Source of the DNA: Candidatus Methylacidiphilales bacterium
Lineage (GTDB): Bacteria; Verrucomicrobiota; Verrucomicrobiia; Methylacidiphilales; JAAUTS01
Reading direction: 5' to 3'
DNA: 52,184 nucleotides
NCBI GenBank assembly: GCA_028713655.1
Contig: JAQTNW010000023.1
Span: 1-52,184, forward strand
Shown piece by piece: positions 1 to 8,063 of this stretch (the stretch's first letter is position 1; every line of letters begins with the position of its first letter). The notes below the pieces were generated by a model. That model made no database searches and was not told the DNA's origin. It saw only the letters and a list, made by a program, of their open reading frames with translations. The position numbers and the translations under genes are program-made.

Positions 1-119
1 AAGCTGGAAGAATAGGATCTGTCATGTGTGATGCACCAGACCATCCATGCTATATCGACAAGCCCCACAATAATCAAAACGATGCCAACACGGCGCAAAA
101 TGGGCAGATGCTCTTTCAT
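1..119 (-). CDS. Membrane protein, N-terminal part, cut by the window edge
   Basis: An open minus-strand frame starts with ATG at 119 and runs off the left edge after 39 codons without a stop. It begins MKEHLPILRRVGIVLIIVGL and continues with a hydrophobic stretch of about 20 residues (roughly 12-31), as expected for a first transmembrane helix after a short basic N-terminus. A GGAG ribosome-binding motif lies about 8 bases upstream of the ATG, which supports the start. The gene is divergent from the ABC transporter at 239. The family is not recognised, and only the first segment is visible. Confidence 0.6.
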   Translation of the reverse strand, partial: MKEHLPILRRVGIVLIIVGLVDIAWMVWCITHDRSYSSS

Positions 120-238
120 AAATGACTCCACTGTAGTTTGCAAAAGCCGTAATATGCAATCCATCCCTGCGCTCTCCCGAACCGCTGCCATTTGATTCTT
201 TGCGCCTTGGCGGCTTTGCGTTAACATGATTCTTTTGC
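120..238. promoter_or_regulatory. Divergent intergenic region with a repeat-like stretch
   Basis: This short region must hold the promoters of the two divergent genes, but no clear -35/-10 pair stands out. Positions 196-222 (ttctttgcgccttggcggct and following) resemble the dispersed 'ctcgcgcaaaggcgc' repeat seen at 7.33 kb and 43.49 kb, on the other strand. Confidence 0.3.
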
Positions 239-2008
239 ATGAAGGATCTTAAACGTGTTTTTGGCTATTGCCGCCGCTATCCGATTTTTGCGATCAGCAC
301 GCTGGTTTGTGCCGTTTTCTCCACAGGTTTCGCCATTCTGTATCCGAAACTGACCGGATCGATCATCAATGACGCGCTGACGGGCAACCGGTCCGACCGC
401 CTCATCTGGATGGTTTTGGCTGTGCTGGCTTCGTTTTTCCTGCGCGACCTCTTGAATGCGTTTCGCATTATTCTGAACAACACCTTTGAACAGAACGTCA
501 TTTTCGATTTGCGCAGCGATCTCTACGCCCATCTCCAACGCCTGCCGCTCGGCTGGTTCGACAACCAGGCCACAGGCGATCTCCTCACCCGGGTGAGCGA
601 GGACGTCACCAACATGGAACGGGTCCTGATCGATGGCATCGAGCAGGGGTCGGTGGCCATCCTGCAAATCGTGGGCGTGGGTGCGTGGCTGTTTTCGATC
701 AATTCCAGACTGGCCTGGCTCGTCATGCTTCCCATGCCGTTTCTGGCTGCGGGAGCCTTGATATTCACGAGGGCCTCGCATCAACGGCATCGCGCCATCC
801 GCCGCGCCACTTCGGCCTTGAATGCCCTCCTGATGGACAACCTGCAGGGAGTGCTGCAAATCAAGTCGTTTGGCCGCGAACAAACCGAGCATGTTCACTT
901 TCGCCAAAAGGCCAATGCGGTGCGGGAAGCCTCGTTGAACTTGATGCGGACCTGGGCCTGCTATTCGCCATCCATGACTTTTCTCTCGGCCACCGGGATT
1001 GTTCTGGTGCTTTATTTCGGTGGGCTGGATGTGCTTCATGGCCGGCCCGGGTTCAGGGTCGGCGACCTGATGGCCTTTTTGTTGTATGTGCGGATGTTCC
1101 ATGAACCGATCGAAAAATTGCACCAGCTCAACCAGCTTTTCCAGGGCGGCCGGGCCGCGGCCGAACGCGTGTTTAAAATTTTGGACACAGCGGTTGAACC
1201 CGAGCCTCTTTCGCCGACTCGCCTGCCGGAGCTGCACGGCAGCGCCCGCCGGGTTGAAATTCAGAATGCCGGTTTCGAATATGAGTCCAGCCGAACTGTA
1301 CTTCATGATATCAACCTGACTGCCGAGGCCGGGCAAACCATCGCTCTGGTCGGGCCGACCGGGGCCGGCAAAACCAGCCTGGTCAGTTTGATCCCGCGCT
1401 TTTACCGGGTCAAATCAGGGTCGGTGCGGATCGACGGGGTTCCTGTGCAAGATCTGCTCCTGGAAGATTTGCGGAATCAGATCGGCGTGGTGACGCAGGA
1501 GGCTTTTCTTTTCAACACCACGGTCCGGGAGAATTTGTTGTTAGGCAAACCGGAGGCTACGGATGCCGAAATCTGGTCGTCCCTGGAAGCGGCCAATGCG
1601 GCCGGCTTTGTGCGGAATTTGCCCAAGACATTGGAAACCAATGTGGGCGAAAACGGGGTCAAACTCAGTGTTGGCGAAAAGCAGCGGCTCTCGATTGCCC
1701 GCGCGCTGTTGAAAGACCCCCCGATTTTGATTTTGGATGAAGCCACGGCCAGTGTCGATACGGCCACGGAACGGCTCATCCAGGAAGCTCTCGAACGGCT
1801 CCTGCAAAACCGCACTTCCTTTGTGATCGCGCACCGCTTGTCCACGGTGCGGCGCGCCGATTTGATTTGTGTCCTGAAAGAGGGCCGGATTATTGAACGC
1901 GGCGGTCACGAAGAATTGCTGGCTTTGGACGGGCTTTATGCGCGCTTGTGCCGGGAGCAAAGCGTGGGTGAAACCATTGAAGAAACGTTTGAACATTTGG
2001 TCCGGTAG
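239..2008 (+). CDS. ABC-type exporter half-transporter, MsbA-like (membrane domain plus ATPase)
   Basis: A 589-residue half-transporter with an N-terminal membrane domain (about residues 1-310) and a C-terminal nucleotide-binding domain. Visible ATPase motifs are Walker A GPTGAGKTS at 372-380, the Q-loop glutamine at 420, the signature LSVGEKQR at 476-483, Walker B ending in D500-E501, and the H-loop histidine at 532. All catalytic residues are present, so it should be an active homodimeric exporter in the inner membrane. MsbA-type proteins flip lipid A or other amphiphiles, but the sequence alone does not fix the substrate. It is followed after 15 bases by an MscS-like gene, suggesting an operon. 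Confidence 0.9.
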   Translation: MKDLKRVFGYCRRYPIFAISTLVCAVFSTGFAILYPKLTGSIINDALTGNRSDRLIWMVLAVLASFFLRDLLNAFRIILNNTFEQNVIFDLRSDLYAHLQRLPLGWFDNQATGDLLTRVSEDVTNMERVLIDGIEQGSVAILQIVGVGAWLFSINSRLAWLVMLPMPFLAAGALIFTRASHQRHRAIRRATSALNALLMDNLQGVLQIKSFGREQTEHVHFRQKANAVREASLNLMRTWACYSPSMTFLSATGIVLVLYFGGLDVLHGRPGFRVGDLMAFLLYVRMFHEPIEKLHQLNQLFQGGRAAAERVFKILDTAVEPEPLSPTRLPELHGSARRVEIQNAGFEYESSRTVLHDINLTAEAGQTIALVGPTGAGKTSLVSLIPRFYRVKSGSVRIDGVPVQDLLLEDLRNQIGVVTQEAFLFNTTVRENLLLGKPEATDAEIWSSLEAANAAGFVRNLPKTLETNVGENGVKLSVGEKQRLSIARALLKDPPILILDEATASVDTATERLIQEALERLLQNRTSFVIAHRLSTVRRADLICVLKEGRIIERGGHEELLALDGLYARLCREQSVGETIEETFEHLVR

Positions 2009-2023
2009 GAGAATGTAATTGAT

Positions 2024-2605
2024 ATGATAATCGCGGATGCCATGACCCTTTCGGATTGGAAGCTTGGGGACTTTCATTACTGGGCGAAGCTGGCCACGGA
2101 CGTGAGTGTGATCGGCCTGCTCACGGGTTTGTCGCTTGTGCTGGTCGAACACCTGGCGACCCGCCTCGCCAACTCCACCCGTGTTTCGCGGCTGGCGTTG
2201 AGGCCCCTGCTGATTTTGGCGCGCGTGGCGGTCCTGACCCTATTTTTGGCAATCCTGCTGAACCGCCTGTTCGAGTTGGATTTTGTCGTCGTTCTGAGCA
2301 GTGTCCTCGCGTTGATCGGCGTCGCCTTCGTCGCATTTTGGAGTGTGTTGAGCAGCGTGACCTGCACCTTCCTGTTGATTTTATTCCGCCCGTTCAAAAT
2401 GGGGGACCATGTGGAAATCAAGGGTGAGGGTGCGGAAGGCGAGGTGTGCGATTTGAATCTTTTGTTCACCACATTGCGCGCGGCGGATGACCGGTTGATT
2501 CAGGTGCCTAACAACCTCTTTTTCCAAAAAGTCATCGTCCGCCGCAAAGGAACTGCCGGGAAGTCGCTGGAAGAGCAACTGGCCTCGGGCGGAGAAGGCA
2601 AGTAG
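2024..2605 (+). CDS. Short mechanosensitive channel of the MscS family
   Basis: A 193-residue membrane protein. After two or three hydrophobic segments it carries the MscS pore-lining helix and start of the beta domain: a small-residue-rich helix at about 108-125, then LLILFRPFKMGDHVEI. The downstream part continues to the beta domain (LIQVPNNLFFQKVIV) but stops there, so the C-terminal alpha/beta vestibule of the 286-residue E. coli protein is missing. The expected role is pressure release through the inner membrane. GGAG at about 2008-2011 lies 12 bases before the ATG at 2024. A second Met at 2041 is an alternative start. Confidence 0.85.
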   Translation: MIIADAMTLSDWKLGDFHYWAKLATDVSVIGLLTGLSLVLVEHLATRLANSTRVSRLALRPLLILARVAVLTLFLAILLNRLFELDFVVVLSSVLALIGVAFVAFWSVLSSVTCTFLLILFRPFKMGDHVEIKGEGAEGEVCDLNLLFTTLRAADDRLIQVPNNLFFQKVIVRRKGTAGKSLEEQLASGGEGK

Positions 2606-2705
2606 AGCGTCCCATTCATACCCAGCGGACGGAAGAACCCAACCTTTTTGTGGTTGATTATCATTCATTATAGGGTTGTTTGTCACGTTGCCTGGGTTGG
2701 CAGAT

Positions 2706-2733
2706 TTGACACCAGTCACAGCACTGCTAGGCT
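2706..2733 (+). promoter_or_regulatory. Possible sigma70-type promoter for mnmG
   Basis: TTGACA at 2706-2711 is a perfect -35 hexamer, followed after 16 bases by TAGGCT, a poor -10. A second TTGACT at 2761 has no good partner. The 200-base gap before mnmG must contain its promoter, but this assignment is weak. Confidence 0.25.
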
Positions 2734-2809
2734 TTGATCTCTCTTCCTACGGTGAAGATTTTGACTATTTAATACTAGTCGCAACATTCTCGTAGCAAGA
2801 TACTTGCAA

Positions 2810-4690
2810 ATGTTCACGTATCCCAAAATTTATGATGTCGTGGTGGCCGGCGCGGGTCATGCCGGCTGCGAGGCGGCTTTGGCTGCGTCGCGCATGGGCT
2901 GTAAGACCCTGCTGCTGACCATGAACTTGGATACGATTGCGCAGATGAGTTGCAACCCGGCGATAGGCGGTTTGGCGAAGGGTCACTTGGTTCGCGAGAT
3001 TGATGCGCTGGGGGGTGAGATGGGAATGAATACCGACGCGACGGGAATTCAGTTCCGGATGTTGAATATGAAAAAGGGGGCAAGCGTGCGTGCGCCGCGG
3101 GCGCAATGCGACAAGAAGGCGTATCAATTTCGGATGAAAGCCATTTTGGAACGCACCCCGAATTTGGACCTCAAGCAAGGCAACATTGCGGACTTGGAAG
3201 TTGAAGGGGATTGTGTTGTGGCGGTGGCTACGAGTTTGGGTGTGAAATATCGGACCAGCTCGGTGGTGATCACCACGGGGACCTTTTTGAAGGCGCTGTT
3301 GCATGTGGGGTTGAGGAATGCAGTGGGGGGCCGCATGGGCGATGGGGTCAGCAATTTTTCGGATACATTGAGAAGCTTGGGATTTGAAGTACAGCGATTG
3401 AAGACCGGAACGCCGCCCAGGTTGAATGGGCGGACCATCGATTTTTCAAAATGCCAGAGCCAGGAGGGCGACGTTCCGCCGCCGAGGTTTAGTTATGTGG
3501 CGGATACAATAGAGAAGGCGAAGGACGATATTTTTACGCTGAACTGCTGGAAGCCTGAAATGTTCCACGTGGAACAACTGCCCTGTTGGATCACCCACAC
3601 GAACCTCAAAACCGCCGAAATCATCCGGGCCAATCTCGACAAGTCCCCTCTTTACTGCGGCATCATCCAAGGCATTGGACCCCGCTATTGCCCTTCCCTC
3701 GAAGACAAAATCGTGCGGTTTGCCGACAAGGAGCGGCACCAGATTTTCCTGGAGCCGGAAGGTCGGCACACGGACGAATATTACGTCAACGGTTGTTCCA
3801 CCAGCCTCCCCATCGAAACCCAATATGACTTCATCCGTTCCATTGCCGGTCTCGAAGAGGTCGAGATCATGCGGGCGGGCTATGCGGTCGAATACGATTT
3901 CTGTCCGCCCACCCAACTCCAGTCCACCCTTGAAACCAAGAAAATCGAAGGGCTCTATTTTGCCGGTCAAATCAACGGGACTTCGGGTTACGAAGAGGCC
4001 GCCGCTCAGGGGCTGATGGCGGGGATCAATGCCGCGCTCAAAGTCCAACACAAGGCCCCCTTTATCCTGGGCCGACATGAAGCTTACATCGGCGTGCTGG
4101 TCGATGATTTGGTGACCAAAGGCACAAAGGAACCGTACCGCATGTTCACCTCGCGCGCGGAATATCGTCTTTTATTGCGACAGGACAATGCGGATCTTCG
4201 CCTGACCCAGCATGGCGCCCAATTGGGCCTGGCCTCAAGTGTGCGTGTTGCGCGGATCAGGGAAAAGCAATCGCGAATTGAAGAAGTCAAACAGCGGCTC
4301 AGTCAAATTCGGGTCGATGGCATCCTGCTTCAAGACTGGCTGCGACGGCCGGATTTCATGTGGTCCAACTTGCCCGAGGAATTTCAATCCACCGACAGCG
4401 AGGTTGCCGATCAAGTGGAGACAGACCTCAAATATTCCGGCTATGTGGCCCGGGAGCTGGGTCAAATTGAAAAGGCCAGGGAAATGGAAGAAACACTCAT
4501 TCCCGAGTGGGTGGATTTCAACGAAATCAAGGGGCTGAAAACCGAGGCCCGGATCAAATTGAATGAAATTCGGCCACGTTCCTTCGGCCAGGCGTCACGC
4601 ATATCCGGGATCAATCCGGCGGATGTCGCGATTCTGTCGATTTGGGTGAAGCGTGGAAAGAGCGCCAGCGGTAAAGCCGCCTCAAAATAA
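2810..4690 (+). CDS. mnmG: tRNA uridine-5-carboxymethylaminomethyl modification enzyme MnmG (GidA)
   Basis: Full-length FAD-dependent enzyme of about 626 residues that, with MnmE, modifies U34 of several tRNAs. The N-terminal dinucleotide motif is G14-A-G16-H-A-G19. The conserved central and C-terminal blocks are present (LPCWITHTN, FTSRAEYR, the FAD-contact region FAGQINGTSGYEEAAAQG). The ATG at 2810 gives the usual N-terminus; a TTG at 2804 could add two residues. Two oddities: residues 251-256 (MFHVEQ) are encoded by a 16-bp parS-like palindrome, and synonymous codon choice changes abruptly there, from G-ending codons upstream to C-ending codons downstream. The partner mnmE is not in the window; mnmA is at 31.5 kb. 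Confidence 0.95.
   Translation: MFTYPKIYDVVVAGAGHAGCEAALAASRMGCKTLLLTMNLDTIAQMSCNPAIGGLAKGHLVREIDALGGEMGMNTDATGIQFRMLNMKKGASVRAPRAQCDKKAYQFRMKAILERTPNLDLKQGNIADLEVEGDCVVAVATSLGVKYRTSSVVITTGTFLKALLHVGLRNAVGGRMGDGVSNFSDTLRSLGFEVQRLKTGTPPRLNGRTIDFSKCQSQEGDVPPPRFSYVADTIEKAKDDIFTLNCWKPEMFHVEQLPCWITHTNLKTAEIIRANLDKSPLYCGIIQGIGPRYCPSLEDKIVRFADKERHQIFLEPEGRHTDEYYVNGCSTSLPIETQYDFIRSIAGLEEVEIMRAGYAVEYDFCPPTQLQSTLETKKIEGLYFAGQINGTSGYEEAAAQGLMAGINAALKVQHKAPFILGRHEAYIGVLVDDLVTKGTKEPYRMFTSRAEYRLLLRQDNADLRLTQHGAQLGLASSVRVARIREKQSRIEEVKQRLSQIRVDGILLQDWLRRPDFMWSNLPEEFQSTDSEVADQVETDLKYSGYVARELGQIEKAREMEETLIPEWVDFNEIKGLKTEARIKLNEIRPRSFGQASRISGINPADVAILSIWVKRGKSASGKAASK
3561..3576. promoter_or_regulatory. parS-like ParB-binding palindrome inside mnmG
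   Basis: TGTTCCACGTGGAACA is a perfect 16-bp palindrome that fits the bacterial chromosomal parS consensus (TGTTnCACGTGnAACA), the centromere-like site bound by ParB/Spo0J. It lies in frame in mnmG as codons M-F-H-V-E-Q. In many bacteria mnmG sits beside parAB and oriC, which fits, but parAB are not in this window. The sequence match is seen directly; the function is inferred. Confidence 0.7.
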
Positions 4691-4699
4691 GGCGGTTTT
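4673..4699 (+). terminator. Intrinsic terminator of mnmG, overlapping its stop codon
   Basis: The arms AAAGCCGCCT (4673-4682) and AGGCGGTTTT (4690-4699) pair over ten positions, with one G-T wobble and a 7-base loop, and the T run forms the 3' side. The stop codon TAA (4688-4690) lies at the edge of the loop. Confidence 0.6.
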
Positions 4700-4750
4700 A
4701 CTTTTAGACCGGATTTCACCCCATTTTGTCCGATCTCTCAGCAAGATATA

Positions 4751-4790
4751 CTACCCGGTTTTTTAGAAGCGTGAGAAAGATCCGGGCTAA
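4751..4790. repeat. REP-like palindromic element, copy 1
   Basis: CCCGG (4754-4758) and CCGGG (4782-4786) close a hairpin around a core reading TTTTAGAAGCGTGAGAAAGA. The same core and right arm recur at 51.11-51.14 kb (TTTCAGAAGCGTGTGAAACA then TCCGGGCTA). It sits between mnmG and the minus-strand gene whose stop codon is at 4787. Confidence 0.5.
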
Positions 4791-5527
4791 TTCAAATGCA
4801 TGGGCTCGGCTTTGATTGCCGAATAAAGAATCGCCTGCTCGCCGTATTCGATCCAGGGGCCATAGGGCACTTCGTCGTTATCGACAAAGCGCCAGGTGGT
4901 TTTGTTCATGCCGCTAAGACCAAGATAGTCGCGCACAGCCGGTGAAACATCCAATCCCGCTTTGGTGTAGGTCGTGGGCCGTTCGTCGCCAAAAACATAT
5001 TTTGCATGGTCGGTACGGAAGGGGCCGACATCTTCCCATTGGGCAAAGCAAGTCTTGCCATTGAATTGAATCATGAGCCAATGGCCCCGGCATTGGGACA
5101 CATAAGGGTCGCGCTGATGGGCCTTGGCATTCCACCACGGGATATATTTGGCTGCCAATTCCGGATATTTGACATCGTTGAAGGGCAGGGCGACGTAAAA
5201 GGGATTGCGGGTGGGGGCAAATTTTTTGGGCAAGGAAACCGTTCCGGCTGAGGAAAAGCTCACGCGTTTTTCGGGGTGATCGACACCGCCAAAACTGCGG
5301 GTCCAAGTGTCGTCCCAGGCGCTGGCATAGCTCGTGGTATCATTGTATCCGGTGGAGCCTTCCCCAACCCAGAAGCCGGTGGTGACAATATCATGCTTGG
5401 GGAGATAGTTCGAATGAAGCGTTATATCGACGGTGCGGATGAAGGAAGCAGCAGACGCTTCAATGGCCTGCACTGCGGCCGCCGAAGCGAAAAAACACAA
5501 AAGCAGCATAGATATGACCCAACGCAT
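4787..5527 (-). CDS. Secreted protein of unknown function, possibly with an RlpA-like barrel
   Basis: A 246-residue protein with a clear signal peptide (MRWVISMLLLCFFASAAAVQ, cleavage expected near residue 21). The mature part is rich in aromatic and charged residues. It contains CFAQWEDVGPFRTD and, some 25 residues later, AGLDVSPAVRDYLG. This arrangement recalls the G-P-F and 'LDVSxAAxxxLG' blocks of double-psi beta-barrel proteins such as RlpA, but the match is too thin to name a family. Export to the periplasm or outside is likely. It is a single gene, convergent with mnmG. Confidence 0.7.
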   Translation of the reverse strand: MRWVISMLLLCFFASAAAVQAIEASAASFIRTVDITLHSNYLPKHDIVTTGFWVGEGSTGYNDTTSYASAWDDTWTRSFGGVDHPEKRVSFSSAGTVSLPKKFAPTRNPFYVALPFNDVKYPELAAKYIPWWNAKAHQRDPYVSQCRGHWLMIQFNGKTCFAQWEDVGPFRTDHAKYVFGDERPTTYTKAGLDVSPAVRDYLGLSGMNKTTWRFVDNDEVPYGPWIEYGEQAILYSAIKAEPMHLN

Positions 5528-5631
5528 GTAGTAGCTTTCTAACGAAAGTCATCAACGAATTCAAGGCTTTTTATGCTGAATAATATAATAATTTAAATAT
5601 CCCATTGTTATTTGGTGCGATAGCAATTATG

Positions 5632-5760
5632 GCATAACCCGCTTTGGGCTGTTAGTTCAATTAATTCCAGGCTAAGGCCCTGACGGAGGGCTACATAGAA
5701 GCGGGTTACATCAAGGTAAATTAGTTAATGACAAGCTCTTACCCTCTTGCATAACCTGCT
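5632..5760. repeat. Structured intergenic element with nested inverted repeats
   Basis: TAACCCGCTT (5635-5644) is repeated exactly in inverse as AAGCGGGTTA (5699-5708), and an inner hairpin GCCCT/AGGGC (5677-5681/5687-5691) sits between them, giving a 74-nt foldable unit. A third, direct partial copy, GCATAACCTGCT (5749-5760), matches GCATAACCCGCT (5632-5643) at 11 of 12 positions just before the gene at 5775. It may be a structured leader RNA or a protein-binding region; no known riboswitch class was recognised. Confidence 0.4.
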
Positions 5761-5774
5761 CGTCTCGTATTCCT

Positions 5775-6326
5775 ATGATTTATTCGCTTACTCTGCAGCA
5801 AGTCGCCATTGCCTTGGGCTTGATTTATATACTGGCCCATGGTTGGGCGCTCTGGAAACCCGAACAAACCCGGCGCTTTTTGCTGGCCGCACCCAGAAAT
5901 TACCCCTTGGGCGTCTTATTAATGCTGGCCGCAGGCCTCTGGTTTTGCGGATTGATCTTTTACGCCGATTTGATGGATTTTAAATCGTATCAAAATATTT
6001 TTCTGCTTTTCGCAGTGGCGATGACCGCAGCCGTGATTTGGTATGTCCGGGAATTCCTGACCGCGCGCGCTTTGGGTGTTTTGCTCCTGCTGCTTGCCAA
6101 TGTCCTACTCGATGCCGCCTTCCTGCGGAATGAACCCTCCAAGCTGGTGATTACGGTTCTGGCGTATGTCTATGCGGTTGTGGGTATGTTTTTGGTGGGG
6201 TCGCCTTATCATTTGAGGGACTTTCTGGGCTGGCTTTATAAAACAGAAAAATGCGCCCGCTGGGCTGCCTGGGGGGGCGTCGCCTTCGGTGTCGTCCTGC
6301 TTGGGCTGGGCCTGTTTGTTTATTGA
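5775..6326 (+). CDS. Integral membrane protein of unknown function
   Basis: A 183-residue, very hydrophobic protein with about five to six predicted membrane helices (around residues 5-22, 43-63, 75-92, 97-115, 128-145 and 163-182) and short loops. No catalytic motif is visible. Its stop codon overlaps the TTG start of the glycosyltransferase in a TTGA junction, so the two are probably co-translated and the protein may serve the same envelope pathway. The family is not recognised. Confidence 0.75.
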   Translation: MIYSLTLQQVAIALGLIYILAHGWALWKPEQTRRFLLAAPRNYPLGVLLMLAAGLWFCGLIFYADLMDFKSYQNIFLLFAVAMTAAVIWYVREFLTARALGVLLLLLANVLLDAAFLRNEPSKLVITVLAYVYAVVGMFLVGSPYHLRDFLGWLYKTEKCARWAAWGGVAFGVVLLGLGLFVY

Positions 6327-7324
6327 AAGTCCGAATCCTTGTCATCCGCGGCGGCGCTCTGGGTGATTTTATTGTCACTCTGCCGGCCCTGGCATTGCTG
6401 CGTAAGACCTGGCCCGGTGCGCAGATCGAAATTCTAGGCAAACCTTCCATCGCCTGCCTCGCCGTGGGGCGTCATTACGCCGATAATTGTCGTTCGATTG
6501 AAGATCCTGCCTTCGCCCCGTTTTATCTACCCGGCGTGGAACTGCCCCCGTCCGAGGCCGCGTACTTCAGCTCCTTTCATCTTGTCGTCAGTTGGCTGTC
6601 AGACCCTGAACTTGTGTTTCAACACAATCTTCAGCGTTGCGGTTTGGAGCCGTTGGAGCACGGCATCAGCCCTGCTGAAATCGGACGCAAAACACCCGGC
6701 TATTATTTGCGGGGCGACAGCCGGATTGTTGCCAGCCCCGCTGCCGCGCAACTTTGCGCGCCGCTCGCCTTGCTTGGACTTTCCACGAGCGATTACCGGA
6801 GCAGGGTTTATCCAAATTCCGAAGATCGGGCGGAGGCTTCCAGATTGCTGCCGGACGATGGGCGCAGGACGGTGGCGATTCATCCCGGCAGCGGCAGCCC
6901 GCGCAAAAACTGGCCGTTTGAAAATTGGAAAGAATTGATGGAGCGAATGTCGGAAGAATTGGATGTGCGGCTGGTTTTGACCGGTGGCGAAGCCGAGTCG
7001 GAACTTTTGCCGCAGTTGAGCTCCGGACTGAAGGTACCTCACACCGTGATTTACAACCAGACACTGCCGGTTTGCGCGGCGGTGCTGGAGCGCTGCAATT
7101 TTTTTCTTGGGCATGACTCGGGGATCAGCCATCTGGCCGCGGCCGTGGGGATTCCGTGTCAGCTTTTGTTTGGGGTGACGGATCCAGATGTCTGGGCGCC
7201 GCCGGGAGCGCATGTGAAAATCACCCGATCTGTGAAAGGGATGGAATCCATTTCCGTGGATGAAGTTTTAAATCGTCTCCAAAGAAGATTTTTACAAAGA
7301 GATTGCGAAGAACGTGAAGAGTGA
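6323..7324 (+). CDS. Glycosyltransferase family 9 protein (heptosyltransferase-like)
   Basis: About 333 residues. GT9 enzymes transfer ADP-heptose or related sugars to lipopolysaccharide core at the cytoplasmic face of the inner membrane. The N-terminal block RGGALGDFIVTLPALALL, the central AIHPGSGSPRKNWPFENW and the C-terminal donor-site block GHDSGISHLAAAVGIPC are all present in order. The start is taken as TTG at 6323 because homology begins right there and it overlaps the upstream stop (TTGA). An in-frame ATG at 6251 would lie deep inside the upstream gene. The last codons run into a dispersed repeat (7289-7319). Confidence 0.85.
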   Translation: MKVRILVIRGGALGDFIVTLPALALLRKTWPGAQIEILGKPSIACLAVGRHYADNCRSIEDPAFAPFYLPGVELPPSEAAYFSSFHLVVSWLSDPELVFQHNLQRCGLEPLEHGISPAEIGRKTPGYYLRGDSRIVASPAAAQLCAPLALLGLSTSDYRSRVYPNSEDRAEASRLLPDDGRRTVAIHPGSGSPRKNWPFENWKELMERMSEELDVRLVLTGGEAESELLPQLSSGLKVPHTVIYNQTLPVCAAVLERCNFFLGHDSGISHLAAAVGIPCQLLFGVTDPDVWAPPGAHVKITRSVKGMESISVDEVLNRLQRRFLQRDCEEREE

Positions 7325-7328
7325 AGGT

Positions 7329-7362
7329 TTAAAACCAGCACAGGTTCTCGCGCAAAGACGCG
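7329..7362 (+). repeat. Dispersed repeat 'acaggttctcgcgcaaag', copy 1
   Basis: TTAAAACCAGCACAGGTTCT and the following CGCGCAAAGACGC are almost identical to 43484-43516, which lies in the same relation (just after a stop codon) to the HAD gene. It is part of the low-complexity 'cgcaaaggcgc' family. Confidence 0.55.
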
Positions 7363-7476
7363 GAGGCGCAGAGGAAATCCTGAAACTGAACACTGAAAAC
7401 TAGAAACTTAAACAGAACCACGGATAAACACGGATGGACGCGGATTCTGTAATAAGACTACCTAAGAAGTCACAGC

Positions 7477-7583
7477 TTAAGCCTTCTTGTACTTGGCTTC
7501 GAACAGTTCCTTTTCTGCTGGAATGCGGTGAGATACAGCAACGCCAACACGTCCTGCTCGATCTTGTCCTCGTCGAATTCCAT
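7477..7583 (-). pseudogene. Remnant of a DUF6429-like small protein
   Basis: Minus-strand translation from ATG at 7583 begins MEFDEDKIEQDVLALLYLTA, which resembles the N-terminus of small DUF6429-type proteins. The frame then shifts: a second frame reads EKELFEAKYKKA and ends at TAA (7479-7477), resembling a C-terminus. The middle of the protein is missing, so this looks like an internally deleted copy. It lies 34 bases downstream of the orphan gene on the same strand. The family assignment is from memory of the N-terminal motif and is tentative. Confidence 0.4.
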
Positions 7584-7616
7584 GGGGTTATTCCATCAAC
7601 GTCGGCTCGCCATTAT

Positions 7617-8063
7617 TCATATTTGACCTGGACCGGTCGGTTCGGTCTTGTATTGAATTTCAGCTTCTCTTGCACAGAACCCTTTAAACCAAAATCCGGA
7701 AAGACCGTCGTTGGCCAAATAAAAAATAGCACGATAAGTGTGTCCAGAATGACTCAAGAGTAGGCGATTAAATCCTCCGTAAAAACATCCATCCATGTAA
7801 GAAAATGCAATACGTGCCAGACAAGGACGAAAGAGAACCGAAGGTAATGCCTCTGAATGAACTATTGCATACTCTGGAAGCTTAAAAAGTGACCAAATGG
7901 CGGTTTTATGGTCAGGAGAATATTCGGCTTTCAGTTCTGCTGGGGCGTAAGCAACCAACAAGTTTATAAAATAGTCAACAGTGGAAATGATAATGAGCTC
8001 ATTTCCTTCGGCCCAAGTTTTAGTGGGTCGTTCTGTAACAATGGGCAATGTGTAAACTTTCAT
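7617..8063 (-). CDS. Orphan protein of unknown function within the repeat-bracketed island
   Basis: A 148-residue frame with balanced composition and no low-complexity stretch; the DNA is richer in A and T than its neighbours. It has one moderately hydrophobic stretch (residues 24-45) but no signal peptide or recognised motif. No convincing ribosome-binding site precedes the ATG at 8063. Its setting between nested inverted repeats and next to a decayed gene suggests acquisition by transfer. The function is unknown, and it could be a chance frame, but length and composition favour a real gene. Confidence 0.45.
   Translation of the reverse strand: MKVYTLPIVTERPTKTWAEGNELIIISTVDYFINLLVAYAPAELKAEYSPDHKTAIWSLFKLPEYAIVHSEALPSVLFRPCLARIAFSYMDGCFYGGFNRLLLSHSGHTYRAIFYLANDGLSGFWFKGFCAREAEIQYKTEPTGPGQI

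Noticed and set aside
2761-2790. TTGACT at 2761 as the mnmG promoter -35
   Set aside because: No acceptable -10 hexamer lies 16-18 bases downstream.
2804-2809. TTG at 2804 as the mnmG start
   Set aside because: An ATG two codons later fits the family N-terminus equally well and is the stronger start codon.
5635-5708. A tRNA gene, because the element is 74 nt with pairing ends
   Set aside because: The closing stem is 10 bp, no CCA or T-loop consensus is present, and anticodon and D arms do not form.
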